Below, piece after piece: positions 34,723 to 44,908 of a DNA stretch of 64,000 bases (position 1 is the first letter of the stretch; each line of letters starts with the position of its first letter). The position numbers and the translations under genes are program-made. Source of the stretch: Rathayibacter rhapontici (GTDB taxonomy: Bacteria; Actinomycetota; Actinomycetes; Actinomycetales; Microbacteriaceae); NCBI RefSeq assembly GCF_001995175.1, contig NZ_MUKN01000005.1, positions 33,293 to 97,292 on the forward strand, read 5' to 3'. Below the pieces are notes generated by a model. That model saw only the letters and a program-made list of their open reading frames with translations, made no database searches and was not told the origin of the DNA.

Positions 34723-35148
34723 GTGTCCGGTGGAGACATCGCAGGACTCATCGCCGCGGGAGTGTTCGCGATCCTGGTCGCGATCGCCGCGATCCCGCTC
34801 TGGAAGCTCGGTCGCGTCTTCGACAGCACCAGCGAGGCGATCAAGCAGGCCAGCGACGGCCTCACCCCGATCCTCGACGAGTCGGCCTCCACGCTCCGCG
34901 AGGCGAACCAGCAGCTCGCCCGCGTCGACACGATCACCAAGGACGTGGCCGAGGTCACGGGGAACGTGAACGCCCTCGTCGCCCTCACGGCGGCGACCAT
35001 CGGCGGGCCGCTGATCAAGCTCGCCGGCTTCACGGCCGGCGTCCGCGCGGTGCTGGTGGCCGGGCGGACGGCCGACAAGGTCGGGGAGGCCGCCGGGAGG
35101 ACCGCGGCGAAGCGCTCCAAGCCCGCCCGCAGGTCCTCCTCCCGGTAG
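34723..35148 (+). CDS. DUF948 membrane protein
   Basis: A 141-residue protein: one N-terminal transmembrane helix (IAGLIAAGVFAILVAIAAIP), then a helical DUF948-like region (VFDSTSEAIKQASDGLTPIL, TKDVAEVTGNVNALVALTAA) and a basic C-terminus (RTAAKRSKPARRSSSR). Function unknown. Its position between rpsD and alaS is usual in actinobacteria. GTG 34723 follows GGAGG. Confidence 0.82.
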   Translation: MSGGDIAGLIAAGVFAILVAIAAIPLWKLGRVFDSTSEAIKQASDGLTPILDESASTLREANQQLARVDTITKDVAEVTGNVNALVALTAATIGGPLIKLAGFTAGVRAVLVAGRTADKVGEAAGRTAAKRSKPARRSSSR

Positions 35149-35164
35149 CCGCAGGCTCGCGCCC

Positions 35165-35170
35165 TAGAAT
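35165..35170 (+). promoter_or_regulatory. Possible minus-10 box before the 63-aa gene and alaS
   Basis: TAGAAT in CCCTAGAATCGATC, 60 bases before GTG 35231. No minus-35 identified. Confidence 0.3.
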
Positions 35171-35230
35171 CGATCCGGTCGTCGCGCACCGCCGCGCCGT
35201 CCGTCACCCACCGCCGCGGAAGGAACCACC

Positions 35231-35422
35231 GTGAAGAACCTCGTCCTGGTCGTCGTCGGGATCGGCCTCGGCTTCGCGCTCGCGCACCAGGCCGCCCGCA
35301 CCACCGCCGGCGCCCGCCTCTTCGAGGACATCAACCGGAAGGCGAAGGAGCTCGGCGACGCCGTCGCCGAGGGCTACCACCAGCGGGAGGCCGAGTTGAA
35401 GGCCGCCATCGGCGAGGGCTGA
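35231..35422 (+). CDS. Small membrane-associated protein (63 aa)
   Basis: Starts VKNLVLVVVGIGLGFALAHQ, a single N-terminal transmembrane segment, followed by a charged helix (FEDINRKAKELGDAVAEGYH). GTG 35231 follows GGAAGGA at six bases, a strong site. It sits between the DUF948 gene and alaS, a conserved actinobacterial position; function unknown. It and the DUF948 protein may form one membrane unit (inference). Confidence 0.75.
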   Translation: MKNLVLVVVGIGLGFALAHQAARTTAGARLFEDINRKAKELGDAVAEGYHQREAELKAAIGEG

Positions 35423-35489
35423 CCCCGCCCGCACTCCCGGCCGTCCGGCCACTCCCGCGTCGACACCGACCGAACACGTAACGGAACCC

Positions 35490-38147
35490 ATGCAGACCGC
35501 CGAAATCCGCACCCGCTGGCTCGACTTCTTCGGAAGCCGCGGTCACACCGTGGTGCCGTCCGCCTCGCTCGTCAGCGAGGACCCGAGCCTCCTCTTCACC
35601 GTCGCCGGCATGGTGCCGTTCGTGCCGTACCTGACCGGAGTGGTCCCCGCGCCGTACCCGCGCGCGACCAGCGTGCAGAAGTGCATCCGCACCAACGACA
35701 TCGAAGAGGTCGGCAAGACTCCGCGTCACGGCACGTTCTTCCAGATGAACGGCAACTTCTCCTTCGGCGACTACTTCAAGGAGGGGGCGATCGGCTACGC
35801 CTGGGAGCTCCTGACCGGCGCCGAGGGCGACGGCGGCCTGGGCTTCGACGAGAAGGACCTCTGGGTCACCGTCTACAAGGACGACGACGAGGCCATCGCG
35901 CTGTGGAAGAGGATCGCGGGCCTGCCCGACGAGCGGATCCAGCGTCTGGACAAGGACACGAACTACTGGTCCACCGGCCAGCCCGGTCCGGCCGGCCCCT
36001 GCTCCGAGATATTCTTCGACCGCGGCCCCGCCTACGGCATCGACGGCGGCCCCGCCACCGACGACGACCGCTACGTCGAGATCTGGAACCTCGTCTTCAT
36101 GCAGTACCTGCGCGGGGAGGGCACGAGCAAGGTCGACTTCGACATCCTCGGCGAGCTGCCGCGCAAGAACATCGACACCGGCATGGGTCTCGAGCGCGTC
36201 GCGTTCCTCAAGCAGGGCGTCGAGAACATGTACGAGATCGACCAGGTCCGCCCGGTCCTCGACCGCGCGGCCGAGCTCTCGGGCCGCCGCTACGGCGCCG
36301 ACCACGAGGACGACGTGCGCATGCGCGTCATCGCCGACCACGTGCGCTCCTCGCTCATGCTGCTGTCCGACGGCGTCACTCCGTCGAACGAAGGGCGCGG
36401 CTACATCCTGCGCCGCCTGATGCGCCGCACGGTGCGCGCCATGCGCCTGCTCGGCGTGGACACCGCCGTGTTCCCGGAGCTGTTCGCCGCCTCGCGCGAC
36501 GCGATGGCCTCCGCCTACCCCGAGGTGCAGACGGAGTACGAGCGTCTGTCGACGAGTGCGTTCGGCGAGGAGGAGGCGTTCCTGCGCACCCTCGCCGCGG
36601 GCACCGAGATCCTCGACCTCGCGGTGCTCAAGACCAAGAAGGCCGAGGCGGAGACGCTCCCGGGCGACACCGCGTTCCTCCTGCACGACACCTTCGGCTT
36701 CCCGATCGACCTCACCCTCGAGATCGCCGAGGAGTCGGGGCTCCGCGTCGACCGCGAGGCGTTCGACTCGCTGATGTCAGCGCAGCGCGCCCGCGCCAAG
36801 GCCGATGCGAAGTCGAAGAAGTCGGCCCTCGCCGACCTCTCGGTGTACGCGGCGTTCCGTGCGCACGGCGAGACGCTGTTCACCGGCTACGACGTGCTCG
36901 ACACGGAGTCCCGCATCGTCGGCCTCGTGGTCGGCGGGCAGTCCGTCACGAAGGCGTCGGCGGGCGACATCGCCGAGGTGATCCTCGAGGCCACCTCGCT
37001 CTACGCCGAGTCCGGCGGGCAGGAGGCCGACGCCGGCCGCATCGTCGGCAACGGCTTCGACCTCGAGGTCCTCGACGTGCAGAAGCCCGTGAAGGGGCTC
37101 ATCAGCCACACCGTCCAGGTCGCGAGCGGCGAGGTCGGGGTCGGCGACGCCGCCACCTCGGTCGTCGACCGCGACTGGAGGCGCGGGGCGACGCAGGCGC
37201 ACTCCGGCACGCACCTGATCCACGCGGCGCTCCGCCAGGTCCTCGGCCCGCAGGCGCACCAGTCCGGCTCCTACAACAAGGCCGGCTACCTCCGCCTCGA
37301 CTTCTCCTGGAACCAGGCGCTGTCGCTCGACACCCGCAGCGAGATCGAGGACATCGCGAACACCGCGATCCGCGACAACCTCGAGGTCGTCACCCGCGAG
37401 CTGCCGCTCGACGAGGCCAAGGCGCTCGGCGCGATGGCGCTGTTCGGCGAGAAGTACGGCGAGGTCGTGCGCGTCGTCGACATCGGCGGCCCCTGGTCGC
37501 GCGAGCTGTGCGCGGGCACCCACGTGGGGAGCTCCTCCGAGATCGGGCTGATCAGCCTCGTCAGCGAGTCGTCCGTCGGATCCACGAACCGCCGGGTCGA
37601 GTCGCTCGTGGGCCGCGAGGCGTTCCAGGATCTCGCCGCCGAGCGCGCACTCGTCAGCACGATCTCGTCGTCGCTGAAGACGCCGCGCGAGCAGCTGCCC
37701 GAGCGGATCGCCGACCTCGTCGCGAGCCTCAAGGCCGCCGAGAAGCGGATCGCCGCCTTCGAGGCGAAGGCCCTCGCCGACCGGGTGCCCGCGATCGTCG
37801 CGAACCAGCGCCGGGTGAACGGGGTCGCGATCGTCGCCGAGAACGTCGGCACGGCGGGCTCGAGCGACGAGCTCCGCTCGCTCGTCACCTCCGTGCGCGA
37901 GCGCCTCGGCTCCGAGCCGGCCGTCGTGGCCCTCGCCGCCGACGTGTCGGGCAAGCCCGCCGTGATCGTCGCGACCAACCAGGCCGCGCGCGACTCCGGC
38001 GCCAAGGCGGGCGTGCTCGCCAAGCTCGCCGCGGGCGTGCTCGGCGGCGGTGGCGGCGGCAAGCCGGACCTCGCCCAGGGCGGAGGCTCGGACGTCTCGG
38101 CGATCGGCGCCGCCCTCGAGGCCGTGGTCGCGGAAGCGACGCGCTGA
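35490..38147 (+). CDS. alaS: Alanyl-tRNA synthetase
   Basis: An 885-residue class II synthetase. Catalytic domain: FTVAGMVPFVPYLTG, RATSVQKCIRTNDIEEVGKT and GHGTFFQMNGNFSFGDYFKE-type block (here RHGTFFQMNGNFSFGDYFKE). Editing domain: GATQAHSGTHLIHAALRQ (H-x3-H) and RELCAGTHVGSSSEIG (C-x3-H). The C-terminal C-Ala/DHHA1 domain ends with a Gly-rich loop (AGVLGGGGGGKPDLAQGGG). It charges tRNA-Ala and hydrolyses mischarged products. ATG 35490 follows AACGGAACCC. ruvX starts two bases later. Confidence 0.97.
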   Translation: MQTAEIRTRWLDFFGSRGHTVVPSASLVSEDPSLLFTVAGMVPFVPYLTGVVPAPYPRATSVQKCIRTNDIEEVGKTPRHGTFFQMNGNFSFGDYFKEGAIGYAWELLTGAEGDGGLGFDEKDLWVTVYKDDDEAIALWKRIAGLPDERIQRLDKDTNYWSTGQPGPAGPCSEIFFDRGPAYGIDGGPATDDDRYVEIWNLVFMQYLRGEGTSKVDFDILGELPRKNIDTGMGLERVAFLKQGVENMYEIDQVRPVLDRAAELSGRRYGADHEDDVRMRVIADHVRSSLMLLSDGVTPSNEGRGYILRRLMRRTVRAMRLLGVDTAVFPELFAASRDAMASAYPEVQTEYERLSTSAFGEEEAFLRTLAAGTEILDLAVLKTKKAEAETLPGDTAFLLHDTFGFPIDLTLEIAEESGLRVDREAFDSLMSAQRARAKADAKSKKSALADLSVYAAFRAHGETLFTGYDVLDTESRIVGLVVGGQSVTKASAGDIAEVILEATSLYAESGGQEADAGRIVGNGFDLEVLDVQKPVKGLISHTVQVASGEVGVGDAATSVVDRDWRRGATQAHSGTHLIHAALRQVLGPQAHQSGSYNKAGYLRLDFSWNQALSLDTRSEIEDIANTAIRDNLEVVTRELPLDEAKALGAMALFGEKYGEVVRVVDIGGPWSRELCAGTHVGSSSEIGLISLVSESSVGSTNRRVESLVGREAFQDLAAERALVSTISSSLKTPREQLPERIADLVASLKAAEKRIAAFEAKALADRVPAIVANQRRVNGVAIVAENVGTAGSSDELRSLVTSVRERLGSEPAVVALAADVSGKPAVIVATNQAARDSGAKAGVLAKLAAGVLGGGGGGKPDLAQGGGSDVSAIGAALEAVVAEATR

Positions 38148-38149
38148 GC

Positions 38150-38731
38150 ATGGAGCGGTTCGGCGTCCGGCTCGGCATCGATGTGGGCCGCTCCCGCATC
38201 GGTGTCGCCCGCTGCGACGCCGACGGCCTCCTCGCGGTGCCGGTCGAGACCGTCGCCCGCGAGCAGGACGCCGAGGGGAGCGCGGACATCGCGCGCCTCG
38301 CGGCGATCGCCGAGGAGCACGGAGCGGTCGGCGTCGTCGTCGGACTGCCCCTGTCGCTCTCGGGGGCCGAGACGGCCTCCACCGACGACGCGCGCGCGTT
38401 CGCCGCGCGTCTGGCCGCAGCGGTGCCCCGTGCGCCGGTCCGGCTCGTCGACGAACGTCTGTCGACGGTGACGGCGCAGAGCGCCCTCCACCGCTCCGGA
38501 CGCGACACCCGCGGCTCCCGCGCCGTGATCGACCAGGTCGCCGCCGTGGTGATCCTGCAGCACGCCATCGATTCCGAGCGCTCCAGCGGTCTCCCCGCCG
38601 GATCCCCGCTCGAACCGAACGAAGGACGACCCACCCGTGACCGACGTCCCCCCGAGCCGCCGCGACGACCGCGGCGCCGATCAGCCGAGTCAGCTCCCTC
38701 CGGACCGCGAACCGCTCCCCGGTTCGAGTGA
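38150..38731 (+). CDS. ruvX: RuvX/YqgF-family RNase-H-like protein
   Basis: As read it is 193 residues. YqgF fold motifs: RLGIDVGRSRIGVARCDADG (catalytic Asp), VGVVVGLPLSLSG and VRLVDERLSTVTAQ (acidic residues), then RAVIDQVAAVVILQHAID. It is a putative pre-16S rRNA nuclease / Holliday junction resolvase. The last about 35 residues are Arg/Pro-rich and overlap mltG by 95 bases. A single missing base near 38590-38620 would instead end the gene at the TGA of 38638-38640, giving the usual GTGA overlap with mltG, so the true end may be 38640. Confidence 0.88.
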   Translation: MERFGVRLGIDVGRSRIGVARCDADGLLAVPVETVAREQDAEGSADIARLAAIAEEHGAVGVVVGLPLSLSGAETASTDDARAFAARLAAAVPRAPVRLVDERLSTVTAQSALHRSGRDTRGSRAVIDQVAAVVILQHAIDSERSSGLPAGSPLEPNEGRPTRDRRPPEPPRRPRRRSAESAPSGPRTAPRFE

Positions 38732-39951
38732 GGCCGCGACGTCGTCGTCCGGCGCGGATCAGCTCGACCGCCTCTTCTCCGGCCCCGATGTCCCCGTCGC
38801 GCGCGACCGCGGTGCCGCGGTCGAGCCCGCCCACCCCGCGCGGGCGCCTCCACGCGGCGTCGTCGTGCGCGCTCCGGCGGCGCGCCGCGCGCGCGCCGCA
38901 GCCGCCGGGGCCTGATCGGCGGCCTCCTCGCGTTCGGCGTCTTCGTCGCGCTCGTCGCCGTCGCCGTGACGATGTTCGTCGAGCCCGTCCGCGCGCTCTT
39001 CGCCGAACCGGAGGCGGCCGACTACGCCGGCACCGGGACGAGCGAGGTCGTGTTCACGATCCACCAGGGCGACGGCGGCAGCGACATCGCGAGCAACCTC
39101 GTCTCGGACGGCGTGATCAAGTCGTACGCGCCCTTCTACGAGCTCCTCGTCTCCACGCGCCCGAGCCGGTGTTCCAGCCCGGCGCCTACTCGCTCAAGGC
39201 CGAGATGAGCGCGAAGTCGGCCCTGGCCGCACTGCTCGACTCCGACTCGACGCGCCTGGCGAACACCTTCGTCATCCCCGAGGGGACGGCCCTCGCGGGT
39301 GCGCTGCCGCTGATCGCGGACGGCACGGGGGTGCCCCTCGAGGAGCTCCAGGCGGCCGCCGCGGACTTCGGCTCCTACGGACTCCCGGCCGAGGCGACCA
39401 GCCTCGAGGGCTTCCTCTTCCCGGCGACGTACGACGTCGATCCGAGCACCCCCGCGCACGACATCCTGCAGACGCTCGTGACGCGGATGTTCCAGGCGCT
39501 CGACGAGGCGCAGGTCGCTCCGGAGGACCGCTACCGGGTCGTCGTGTTCGCGTCGCTCGTGCAGCGCGAGGCGCGGATCGCCGAGGACTTCCCGAAGGTC
39601 GCGCGCGTGTTCCAGAACCGCCTCGACCAGGGCTGGCGGCTGCAGTCCGACGCGACCGTCGCCTACGGCACGGGAGCGACCGACCGGGTGTCGACGACCG
39701 ACGCCGAGCGCGGCGACGTGAACAACGTCTACAACACCTACCAGCGCGACGGCCTGCCGCCCGCTCCGATCTCGAACCCCGGCGACGTCGCGATCGAGGC
39801 CGTCCTGCGCCCCGCCGAGGGCACCTGGATGTACTTCGTCACGGTGAACCTCGAGACGGGCGAGACCGTGTACTCGACCACCGACGCCGAGCACAACGCC
39901 GCGGTGGACCAGTGGCAGTCGTGGATGCGGGCGAACCCGGAGTACCAGTGA
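38637..39951 (+). CDS. mltG: Endolytic murein transglycosylase MltG (YceG-like, two frameshifts)
   Basis: The corrected product is 438 residues. A hydrophilic N-terminal tail (about 90 residues), one transmembrane helix (GLIGGLLAFGVFVALVAVAV), a LysM-like segment (FTIHQGDGGSDIASNLVSDG) and the YceG domain with LEGFLFPATYDVD, RYRVVVFASLVQREARI (catalytic Glu), SDATVAYGTGATDR and GLPPAPISNPGDVAIEAVL. It terminates growing glycan strands at the membrane. Frames shift near 38890 and near 39160; the length is two short of a multiple of three. GTG 38637; the stop overlaps aroE by GTGA. Confidence 0.88.
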
Positions 39952-40798
39952 CGTCGGGTGCGCGCCTGGCGGTCCTCGGATCGCCGATCGCGCACTCGAA
40001 GTCGCCGGCCCTGCACGCCGCCGCCTACGGCGTGCTGGGGCTCGACTGGAGCTACACGGCACTCGAGACGACGGAGGCGGCCCTCGCGGCCGTGCTCGCC
40101 GATCCGATCGCGCAGTGGCACGGGCTCTCGCTGACGATGCCGCTGAAGCACGCGGTCCGGCCCCTGCTGGACGAGGAGGACCGGGTCGCGCGCGCGACCG
40201 GCGCGGTCAACACCGTGCTGATCGAGCGCACGGACGGCGTCGTGCGGCGGCGCGGCTTCAACACCGACGTCGCCGGCATCGTCCGGGCGCTGAGCGAGGC
40301 GGGGGTCCCCGCGTCCGATCACGTCGAGATCCTCGCGCCGGTGCGACGGCCGCCTCGGCGATGGCCGCCGCGGCCGAGCGGGGCGCGACCCGCATCACCG
40401 TCACCGCCAGGTCGCCGGAGCGCGCCGAGCCCCTGCGCCCGGTCGCGGCGGCCCTCGGCGCGGTGCTCGACATCCGCTCGTTCGAGGACTGGGAGTCGGG
40501 GGAGCCGCGTCCGCTCGTCGTCTCGACGCTCCCCGGCGGCGCATCCGGGGCTCTCGCGGTGCCCGACGCCGTCGTCGCCGCCTCGACGCTCTTCGACGTC
40601 GCGTACTCGCCGTGGCCGAGCCCCCTCGCCGTCCGCTGGCGGGCCGAGGGCTCTCCCGTCGTCTCCGGGCTCGGCATGCTGCTGCACCAGGCCCTGGTGC
40701 AGGTCCGGATCTTCGTGGCCGGGGATCCCGCAGTCCCCCTGCCCCGGGAGGACGAGGTCCTCGCGGCCATGCGCGCCGCCCTGGCCGACGCCGCCTGA
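39948..40798 (+). CDS. aroE: Shikimate 5-dehydrogenase (frameshifted)
   Basis: The corrected product is 283 residues. N-terminal substrate domain: LAVLGSPIAHSKSPALHAAA (SxS motif) and LSLTMPLKHAVRPLLDE (catalytic Lys). NADP domain: after repair VEILGAGATAASAMAAAAER, then LVVSTLPGGASGALAVP, and the closing SGLGMLLHQALVQVRIFVAG. It reduces 3-dehydroshikimate to shikimate. CTCGCGCCGG at 40332-40341 should be CTCGGCGCCGG; the loss of one G breaks the dinucleotide-binding loop. First of four aro genes. Confidence 0.92.
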
Positions 40799-40867
40799 GC
40801 GGCCGGGGACCGAGCGCTGGCCCGCGCTGCGGCGGTGCGCTCCGGCCCCGTGTGCGAGAATCGGAGG

Positions 40868-42085
40868 ATGCTCCGTTGGCTCACGGCCGGGGAATCCCAC
40901 GGTCCCGAACTCATCGCCGTCCTCGAAGGACTCCCCGCGGGGGTCCCCGTCTCACTCGAGGACATCCGCAGCGATCTCGCTCGGCGCAAGCTCGGCTACG
41001 GCCGCGGCGCACGGATGAACTTCGAGCAGGACGAGCTCACCGTCTCCTCCGGGATCCGCCACGGCGCCTCCATGGGCAGCCCCATCGCCCTGCGCATCGG
41101 CAACACCGAGTGGCCGCGCTGGGTCGACGTGATGTCGGCCGAGCCGCGCGACCCCGAGACCCTGCCCAAGGGGCGCGGAGCCGCGCTGACGCGGCCGCGG
41201 CCCGGTCACGCCGACCTCGTCGGCATGCAGAAGTACGGCTTCGCCGAGTCGCGCAACGTCCTCGAGCGCGCGTCCGCCCGCGAGACCGCCGCACGGGTGA
41301 GCCTGGGCGCGATCGCCCGCCGCTTCCTCGGCGAGCTCGGCATCGAGCTCGTCAGCCACACCCTCGCGATCGGCCCCGTGCGGGTCCCCGAGGGCTCGCC
41401 CCTGCCGTCCGCCGCCGACGTCGACGCGCTGGACGCGGATCCGCTGCGCTGCCACGACGCCGCGACGAGCGCCCTGATGGTGGCCGAGGTCGACCGGGCG
41501 CACGACGACGGCGACACCCTCGGCGGCGTCGTCGAGGTCCTCGCCTACGGCCTGCCGCCGGGTCTGGGCTCCTACGTCCACTGGGACCGCCGCCTCGATT
41601 CGCAGCTCGCCGCCGCGCTCATGGGCATCCAAGCGATCAAGGGCGTCGAGGTCGGCGACGGCTTCCTCACGACGACGCGCCGCGGCTCCGAGGCGCACGA
41701 CGAGCTCTTCCAGGACGCCGCCGGCATCTCGCGCTCCAGCGACCGTGCGGGCGGCACCGAGGGCGGCATGAGCACCGGCACGGTCCTGCGCGTGCGGGCC
41801 GGCATGAAGCCGATCGCCACCGTCCCCCACGCCCTGCGCACGGTCGACGTCGCCACCGGCGAGGCGGCCGGCGCGCACCACCAGCGCTCGGACGTGTGCG
41901 CGGTGCCCGCCTCCGGCGTCGTCGCCGAGGCGATGGTCGCGCTGGTGCTGGCCGACGCCGTCCTCGAGAAGTTCGGCGGCGACAGCATCGGCGAGACGCG
42001 CCGCAACCTGCGCGGCTACCTCGACGCGATCCCGGACGAGCTGCGGACCGCCACGGCGAGCAACCCGGCCCTCGGAGCGTCCTGA
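40868..42085 (+). CDS. aroC: Chorismate synthase
   Basis: A 405-residue FMN-dependent enzyme converting EPSP to chorismate. Signatures: [20 protein letters not shown] (signature 1), [60 protein letters not shown] (signature with Gly-rich loop) and [23 protein letters not shown] 40868 has CGGAGG directly upstream, and a GAGAAT ends six bases before it. Confidence 0.97.
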   Translation: MLRWLTAGESHGPELIAVLEGLPAGVPVSLEDIRSDLARRKLGYGRGARMNFEQDELTVSSGIRHGASMGSPIALRIGNTEWPRWVDVMSAEPRDPETLPKGRGAALTRPRPGHADLVGMQKYGFAESRNVLERASARETAARVSLGAIARRFLGELGIELVSHTLAIGPVRVPEGSPLPSAADVDALDADPLRCHDAATSALMVAEVDRAHDDGDTLGGVVEVLAYGLPPGLGSYVHWDRRLDSQLAAALMGIQAIKGVEVGDGFLTTTRRGSEAHDELFQDAAGISRSSDRAGGTEGGMSTGTVLRVRAGMKPIATVPHALRTVDVATGEAAGAHHQRSDVCAVPASGVVAEAMVALVLADAVLEKFGGDSIGETRRNLRGYLDAIPDELRTATASNPALGAS

Positions 42086-42116
42086 TGCCCGCCCCCGCCC
42101 CGCGGCGAGAGCGCTG

Positions 42117-42724
42117 ATGGCCGGACACGATACCGGCGCGGCCCGCGCCCGAGTGGTGTTCATCGGTCCCATGGGGGCCGGGAAGACCACCATCGGGAAG
42201 CGGGTCGCGAAGTCCCTGGCCGCGCCGTTCGTCGACTCCGACGCCGACTTCGTCGCGAGCCACGGCCCCATCTCCGCCTACTTCGACGCCCACGGCGAAG
42301 CGGCCTTCCGGCGGGAGGAGCGGCTCGTCGTCGCCCGCGCGGTGCGCCGCGACGTCGTGCTCAGCCTCGGCGGGGGAGCGGTGCTCGATCCGCTCACCCG
42401 CGCCGATCTGGCCGAGGTGCCGGTGGTCCTGCTGACCACGACGGCCGAGGCGTCCGCGACCGCCTCGGCTCGGGCAGCAGACCGCTCGTGCGCGGCGGAG
42501 TCGCGGACTGGACGCGCCTGCACGAGCAGCGCCGTCCGCTCTACGACGCGCTCGCCGACCTCACGGTCGACACCTCTCGTCGGCCGATCACCGCGATCGC
42601 CGCGGAGATCGCCGACTGGGTGCGCGCGAGCGGGAACGACTCCCGGCACGACGCGACCGCCGCCGGCGGCCGTGCAGACGACCCGGCGGCCCCCTCCGGC
42701 CGCCCGAGCGGAAGACTCCCATGA
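42117..42724 (+). CDS. aroK: Shikimate kinase (frameshifted)
   Basis: The corrected product is 202 residues. Walker A is FIGPMGAGKTTIGKRVAKSL, the shikimate-binding DSDADF, the FRREERLVVARAV motif and LSLGGGAVLD are all present. After the break at about 42451, the lid region RPLVRGGVADWTRLHEQRRP follows, then a Ala/Gly/Pro-rich tail of about 30 residues. The break GAGGCGTCC is the same 9-mer as in the GlcD-like gene; restoring GAGGCCGTCC gives AEAVRDRLGSGSRPLV. It overlaps aroB by ATGA. Confidence 0.9.
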
Positions 42725-43800
42725 ACGACGGCTCCACCGCCATCACCGTGACAGGCGCCACCGGCTACGACATCACCGTCGGCCGCGGGCTCCTCGACGG
42801 CCTCGCCGACGCCATCGGCCCGCGCGCGGCCAAGGTGCTCATCGTGCACCCGCCGACCCTCGCGGTCCTGGCCGCCGAGATCCGCGAGAGCCTGCTCGAG
42901 CGCTACGAGGTGCTCCTGGCCGAGGTCCCGGATGCGGAGGCGGCCAAGCGCGTCGAGGTCGCGGCCTTCTGCTGGCAGGTCATGGGCCAGTCGGACTTCA
43001 CCCGCACGGACGTCGTCGTCGGGTTCGGCGGGGGAGCGATCACCGACCTCGCCGGCTTCGTCGCGGCGACCTGGCTCCGCGGTGTCGACGTCGTGCAAGT
43101 GCCCACCACGGTGCTCGGGATGGTCGACGCGGCCGTGGGCGGCAAGACCGGGATCAACACGGCCGAGGGCAAGAACCTCGTCGGCGCCTTCCACGCGCCG
43201 CGCGCCGTCGTCGCCGATCTCGACGTGCTCTCAAGCCTTCCGCGCAACGAGATCCTCGCCGGCTTCGGCGAGATCGTGAAGTACGGCCTGATCGCCGAGC
43301 CGCAGATCCTCGACATCATCGAGTCCGACGTCGATCTGGCGACGGACCCGACGTCCGAGGAGTTCCGGCGCCTGGTCGAGCTGTCGATCGGCATCAAGGC
43401 GCGCGTGGTCGGCGAGGACTTCACCGACCAGGGGCTCCGCGAGATCCTGAACTACGGCCACACCCTCGGCCACGCCATCGAGCACGCCGAGCGCTACCAG
43501 TGGCGCCACGGCGCGGCGGTCTCGGTCGGGATGGTCTTCGCCGCCGAGCTCTCCCGGCTCACCGGAACCCTGAGCGACGCCGCGGTCGACCGCCACAGGA
43601 GCGTCCTCGAGTCCCTCACCCTGCCGACCAGCTACCCGCTGGGCCGCTGGGAGACGCTCCTCGCCGCGATGCAGCGCGACAAGAAGTCCCGTGCGGGAAT
43701 CCTGCGCTTCGTCGTGCTCGACGACATCGCGCGCCCGAGCATCCTGCAGGGGCCCGAGACGTCGCTGCTGTTCGCCGCCTACCAGGAGATCGGCTCCTAG
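42721..43800 (+). CDS. aroB: 3-dehydroquinate synthase
   Basis: A 359-residue NAD- and Zn-dependent enzyme of the second shikimate step. Motifs: [20 protein letters not shown] (NAD binding), [20 protein letters not shown] with [28 protein letters not shown] (Zn Glu) and [14 protein letters not shown] (Zn His). Intact frame. ATG 42721 overlaps aroK. Last gene of the aro group; a hairpin (about 43807-43833) follows. Confidence 0.97.
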   Translation: MNDGSTAITVTGATGYDITVGRGLLDGLADAIGPRAAKVLIVHPPTLAVLAAEIRESLLERYEVLLAEVPDAEAAKRVEVAAFCWQVMGQSDFTRTDVVVGFGGGAITDLAGFVAATWLRGVDVVQVPTTVLGMVDAAVGGKTGINTAEGKNLVGAFHAPRAVVADLDVLSSLPRNEILAGFGEIVKYGLIAEPQILDIIESDVDLATDPTSEEFRRLVELSIGIKARVVGEDFTDQGLREILNYGHTLGHAIEHAERYQWRHGAAVSVGMVFAAELSRLTGTLSDAAVDRHRSVLESLTLPTSYPLGRWETLLAAMQRDKKSRAGILRFVVLDDIARPSILQGPETSLLFAAYQEIGS

Positions 43801-43819
43801 GACCGCGGGGCCGCTCCGC

Positions 43820-44134
43820 TCAGGTGCGGCCCTCGAGCGCCGCGCGTCTCGCCGCGGCGTGCTCCTCGGCGGTGAGGGTGCCGTCGGCGCGCAGCCGGTC
43901 GAGCTCGGCGAGGCGCTCGCGCAGGGTCCGCCCGCCGCCGAAGCCGTCCTTCGCGAGCTTCGCCGCGAGGTCGGTCTCGAGGGTGAGCGGATTCACACCC
44001 AGCTTCTTCGCGCGTCGCAGGTTCACGACGATCAGGACCACCATCAGGACGACGACCGCGGCGATGACGATCGGGACCGCGGCGAACGCGGCGTCGGCCG
44101 ATCCCGAGTCGAAGGGTGTCGTGACGTCCGGCAT
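43820..44134 (-). CDS. SHOCT-domain membrane protein
   Basis: A 104-residue protein with one transmembrane helix ([20 protein letters not shown]), then a linker and a C-terminal SHOCT-like motif ([20 protein letters not shown] then [10 protein letters not shown]). SHOCT modules occur at the ends of many membrane proteins and may mediate oligomerisation; function unknown. ATG 44134 is chosen over an upstream ATG at 44164 because AGGAGACCCGCC lies just before it. Convergent with aroB. Confidence 0.75.
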   Translation of the reverse strand: MPDVTTPFDSGSADAAFAAVPIVIAAVVVLMVVLIVVNLRRAKKLGVNPLTLETDLAAKLAKDGFGGGRTLRERLAELDRLRADGTLTAEEHAAARRAALEGRT

Positions 44135-44241
44135 GGCGGGTCTCCTCTCGTGACGTGCTCCCACCCTCCCCCCTCGGCGAGGGCCGTGTGCGGATTCGCA
44201 CCCGGCGTCCAGGCTCCCTCGGCCCCGCCCGGCCCATCGAC

Positions 44242-44247
44242 TACACT
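44242..44247 (+). promoter_or_regulatory. Possible minus-10 box of efp-nusB
   Basis: TACACT in GACTACACTCGACG, about 89 bases before the efp ATG. No minus-35 recognised. Confidence 0.35.
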
Positions 44248-44335
44248 CGACGGGTCAGCCGTACCGGCCGATATCGCCGCGCCCGGAGTCGGGCCCACCG
44301 GCAGCAGACTTCCACCGAAACGGATCCCCCTTCGC

Positions 44336-44896
44336 ATGGCCTCTACCACCGACATCAAGAACGGCACCGTCCTCAACATCGACGGTCAGCTCTGGAACGT
44401 CATCGACTTCCAGCACGTCAAGCCGGGCAAGGGCGGCGCGTTCGTCCGCACCAAGATGAAGAACGTCCTCACCGGCAAGGTCGTCGACAAGACGTTCAAC
44501 GCGGGCGCGAAGATCGACACGGCGAACGTCGACCGTCGCGACTTCCAGTACCTCTACCGCGACGGCCAGGACTTCGTGTTCATGGACACGTCCGACTACG
44601 ACCAGATCACCGTGCCCGAGGCGGTCGTCGGCGACGCGGCCAACTTCATGCTGGAGAACCAGAACGTCACCCTGGCGCTGCACGACGGCGACCCGCTCTA
44701 CATCGACCTGCCCGCCTCCGTGGTGCTCGAGATCACCTACACCGAGCCGGGCCTGCAGGGCGACCGCTCGACCGGCGGCACCAAGCCCGCCACCGTCGAG
44801 ACCGGCTACCAGATCCAGGTCCCGCTCTTCCTCGAGCAGGGCACGAAGGTCAAGGTCGACACCCGCACGGGCGACTACCTCGGCCGCGTCAGCTGA
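44336..44896 (+). CDS. efp: Translation elongation factor P
   Basis: A 186-residue three-domain factor that relieves ribosome stalling at polyproline. KOW-like domain: [20 protein letters not shown] then [16 protein letters not shown], where the Lys in PGKGG (about residue 33) is the usual modification site. C-terminal OB signature: [20 protein letters not shown] then PATVETG. No modification enzyme gene is adjacent. It precedes nusB by 12 bases, a conserved actinobacterial pair. Confidence 0.97.
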   Translation: MASTTDIKNGTVLNIDGQLWNVIDFQHVKPGKGGAFVRTKMKNVLTGKVVDKTFNAGAKIDTANVDRRDFQYLYRDGQDFVFMDTSDYDQITVPEAVVGDAANFMLENQNVTLALHDGDPLYIDLPASVVLEITYTEPGLQGDRSTGGTKPATVETGYQIQVPLFLEQGTKVKVDTRTGDYLGRVS

Positions 44897-44908
44897 GCCG
44901 GGCCGTCC

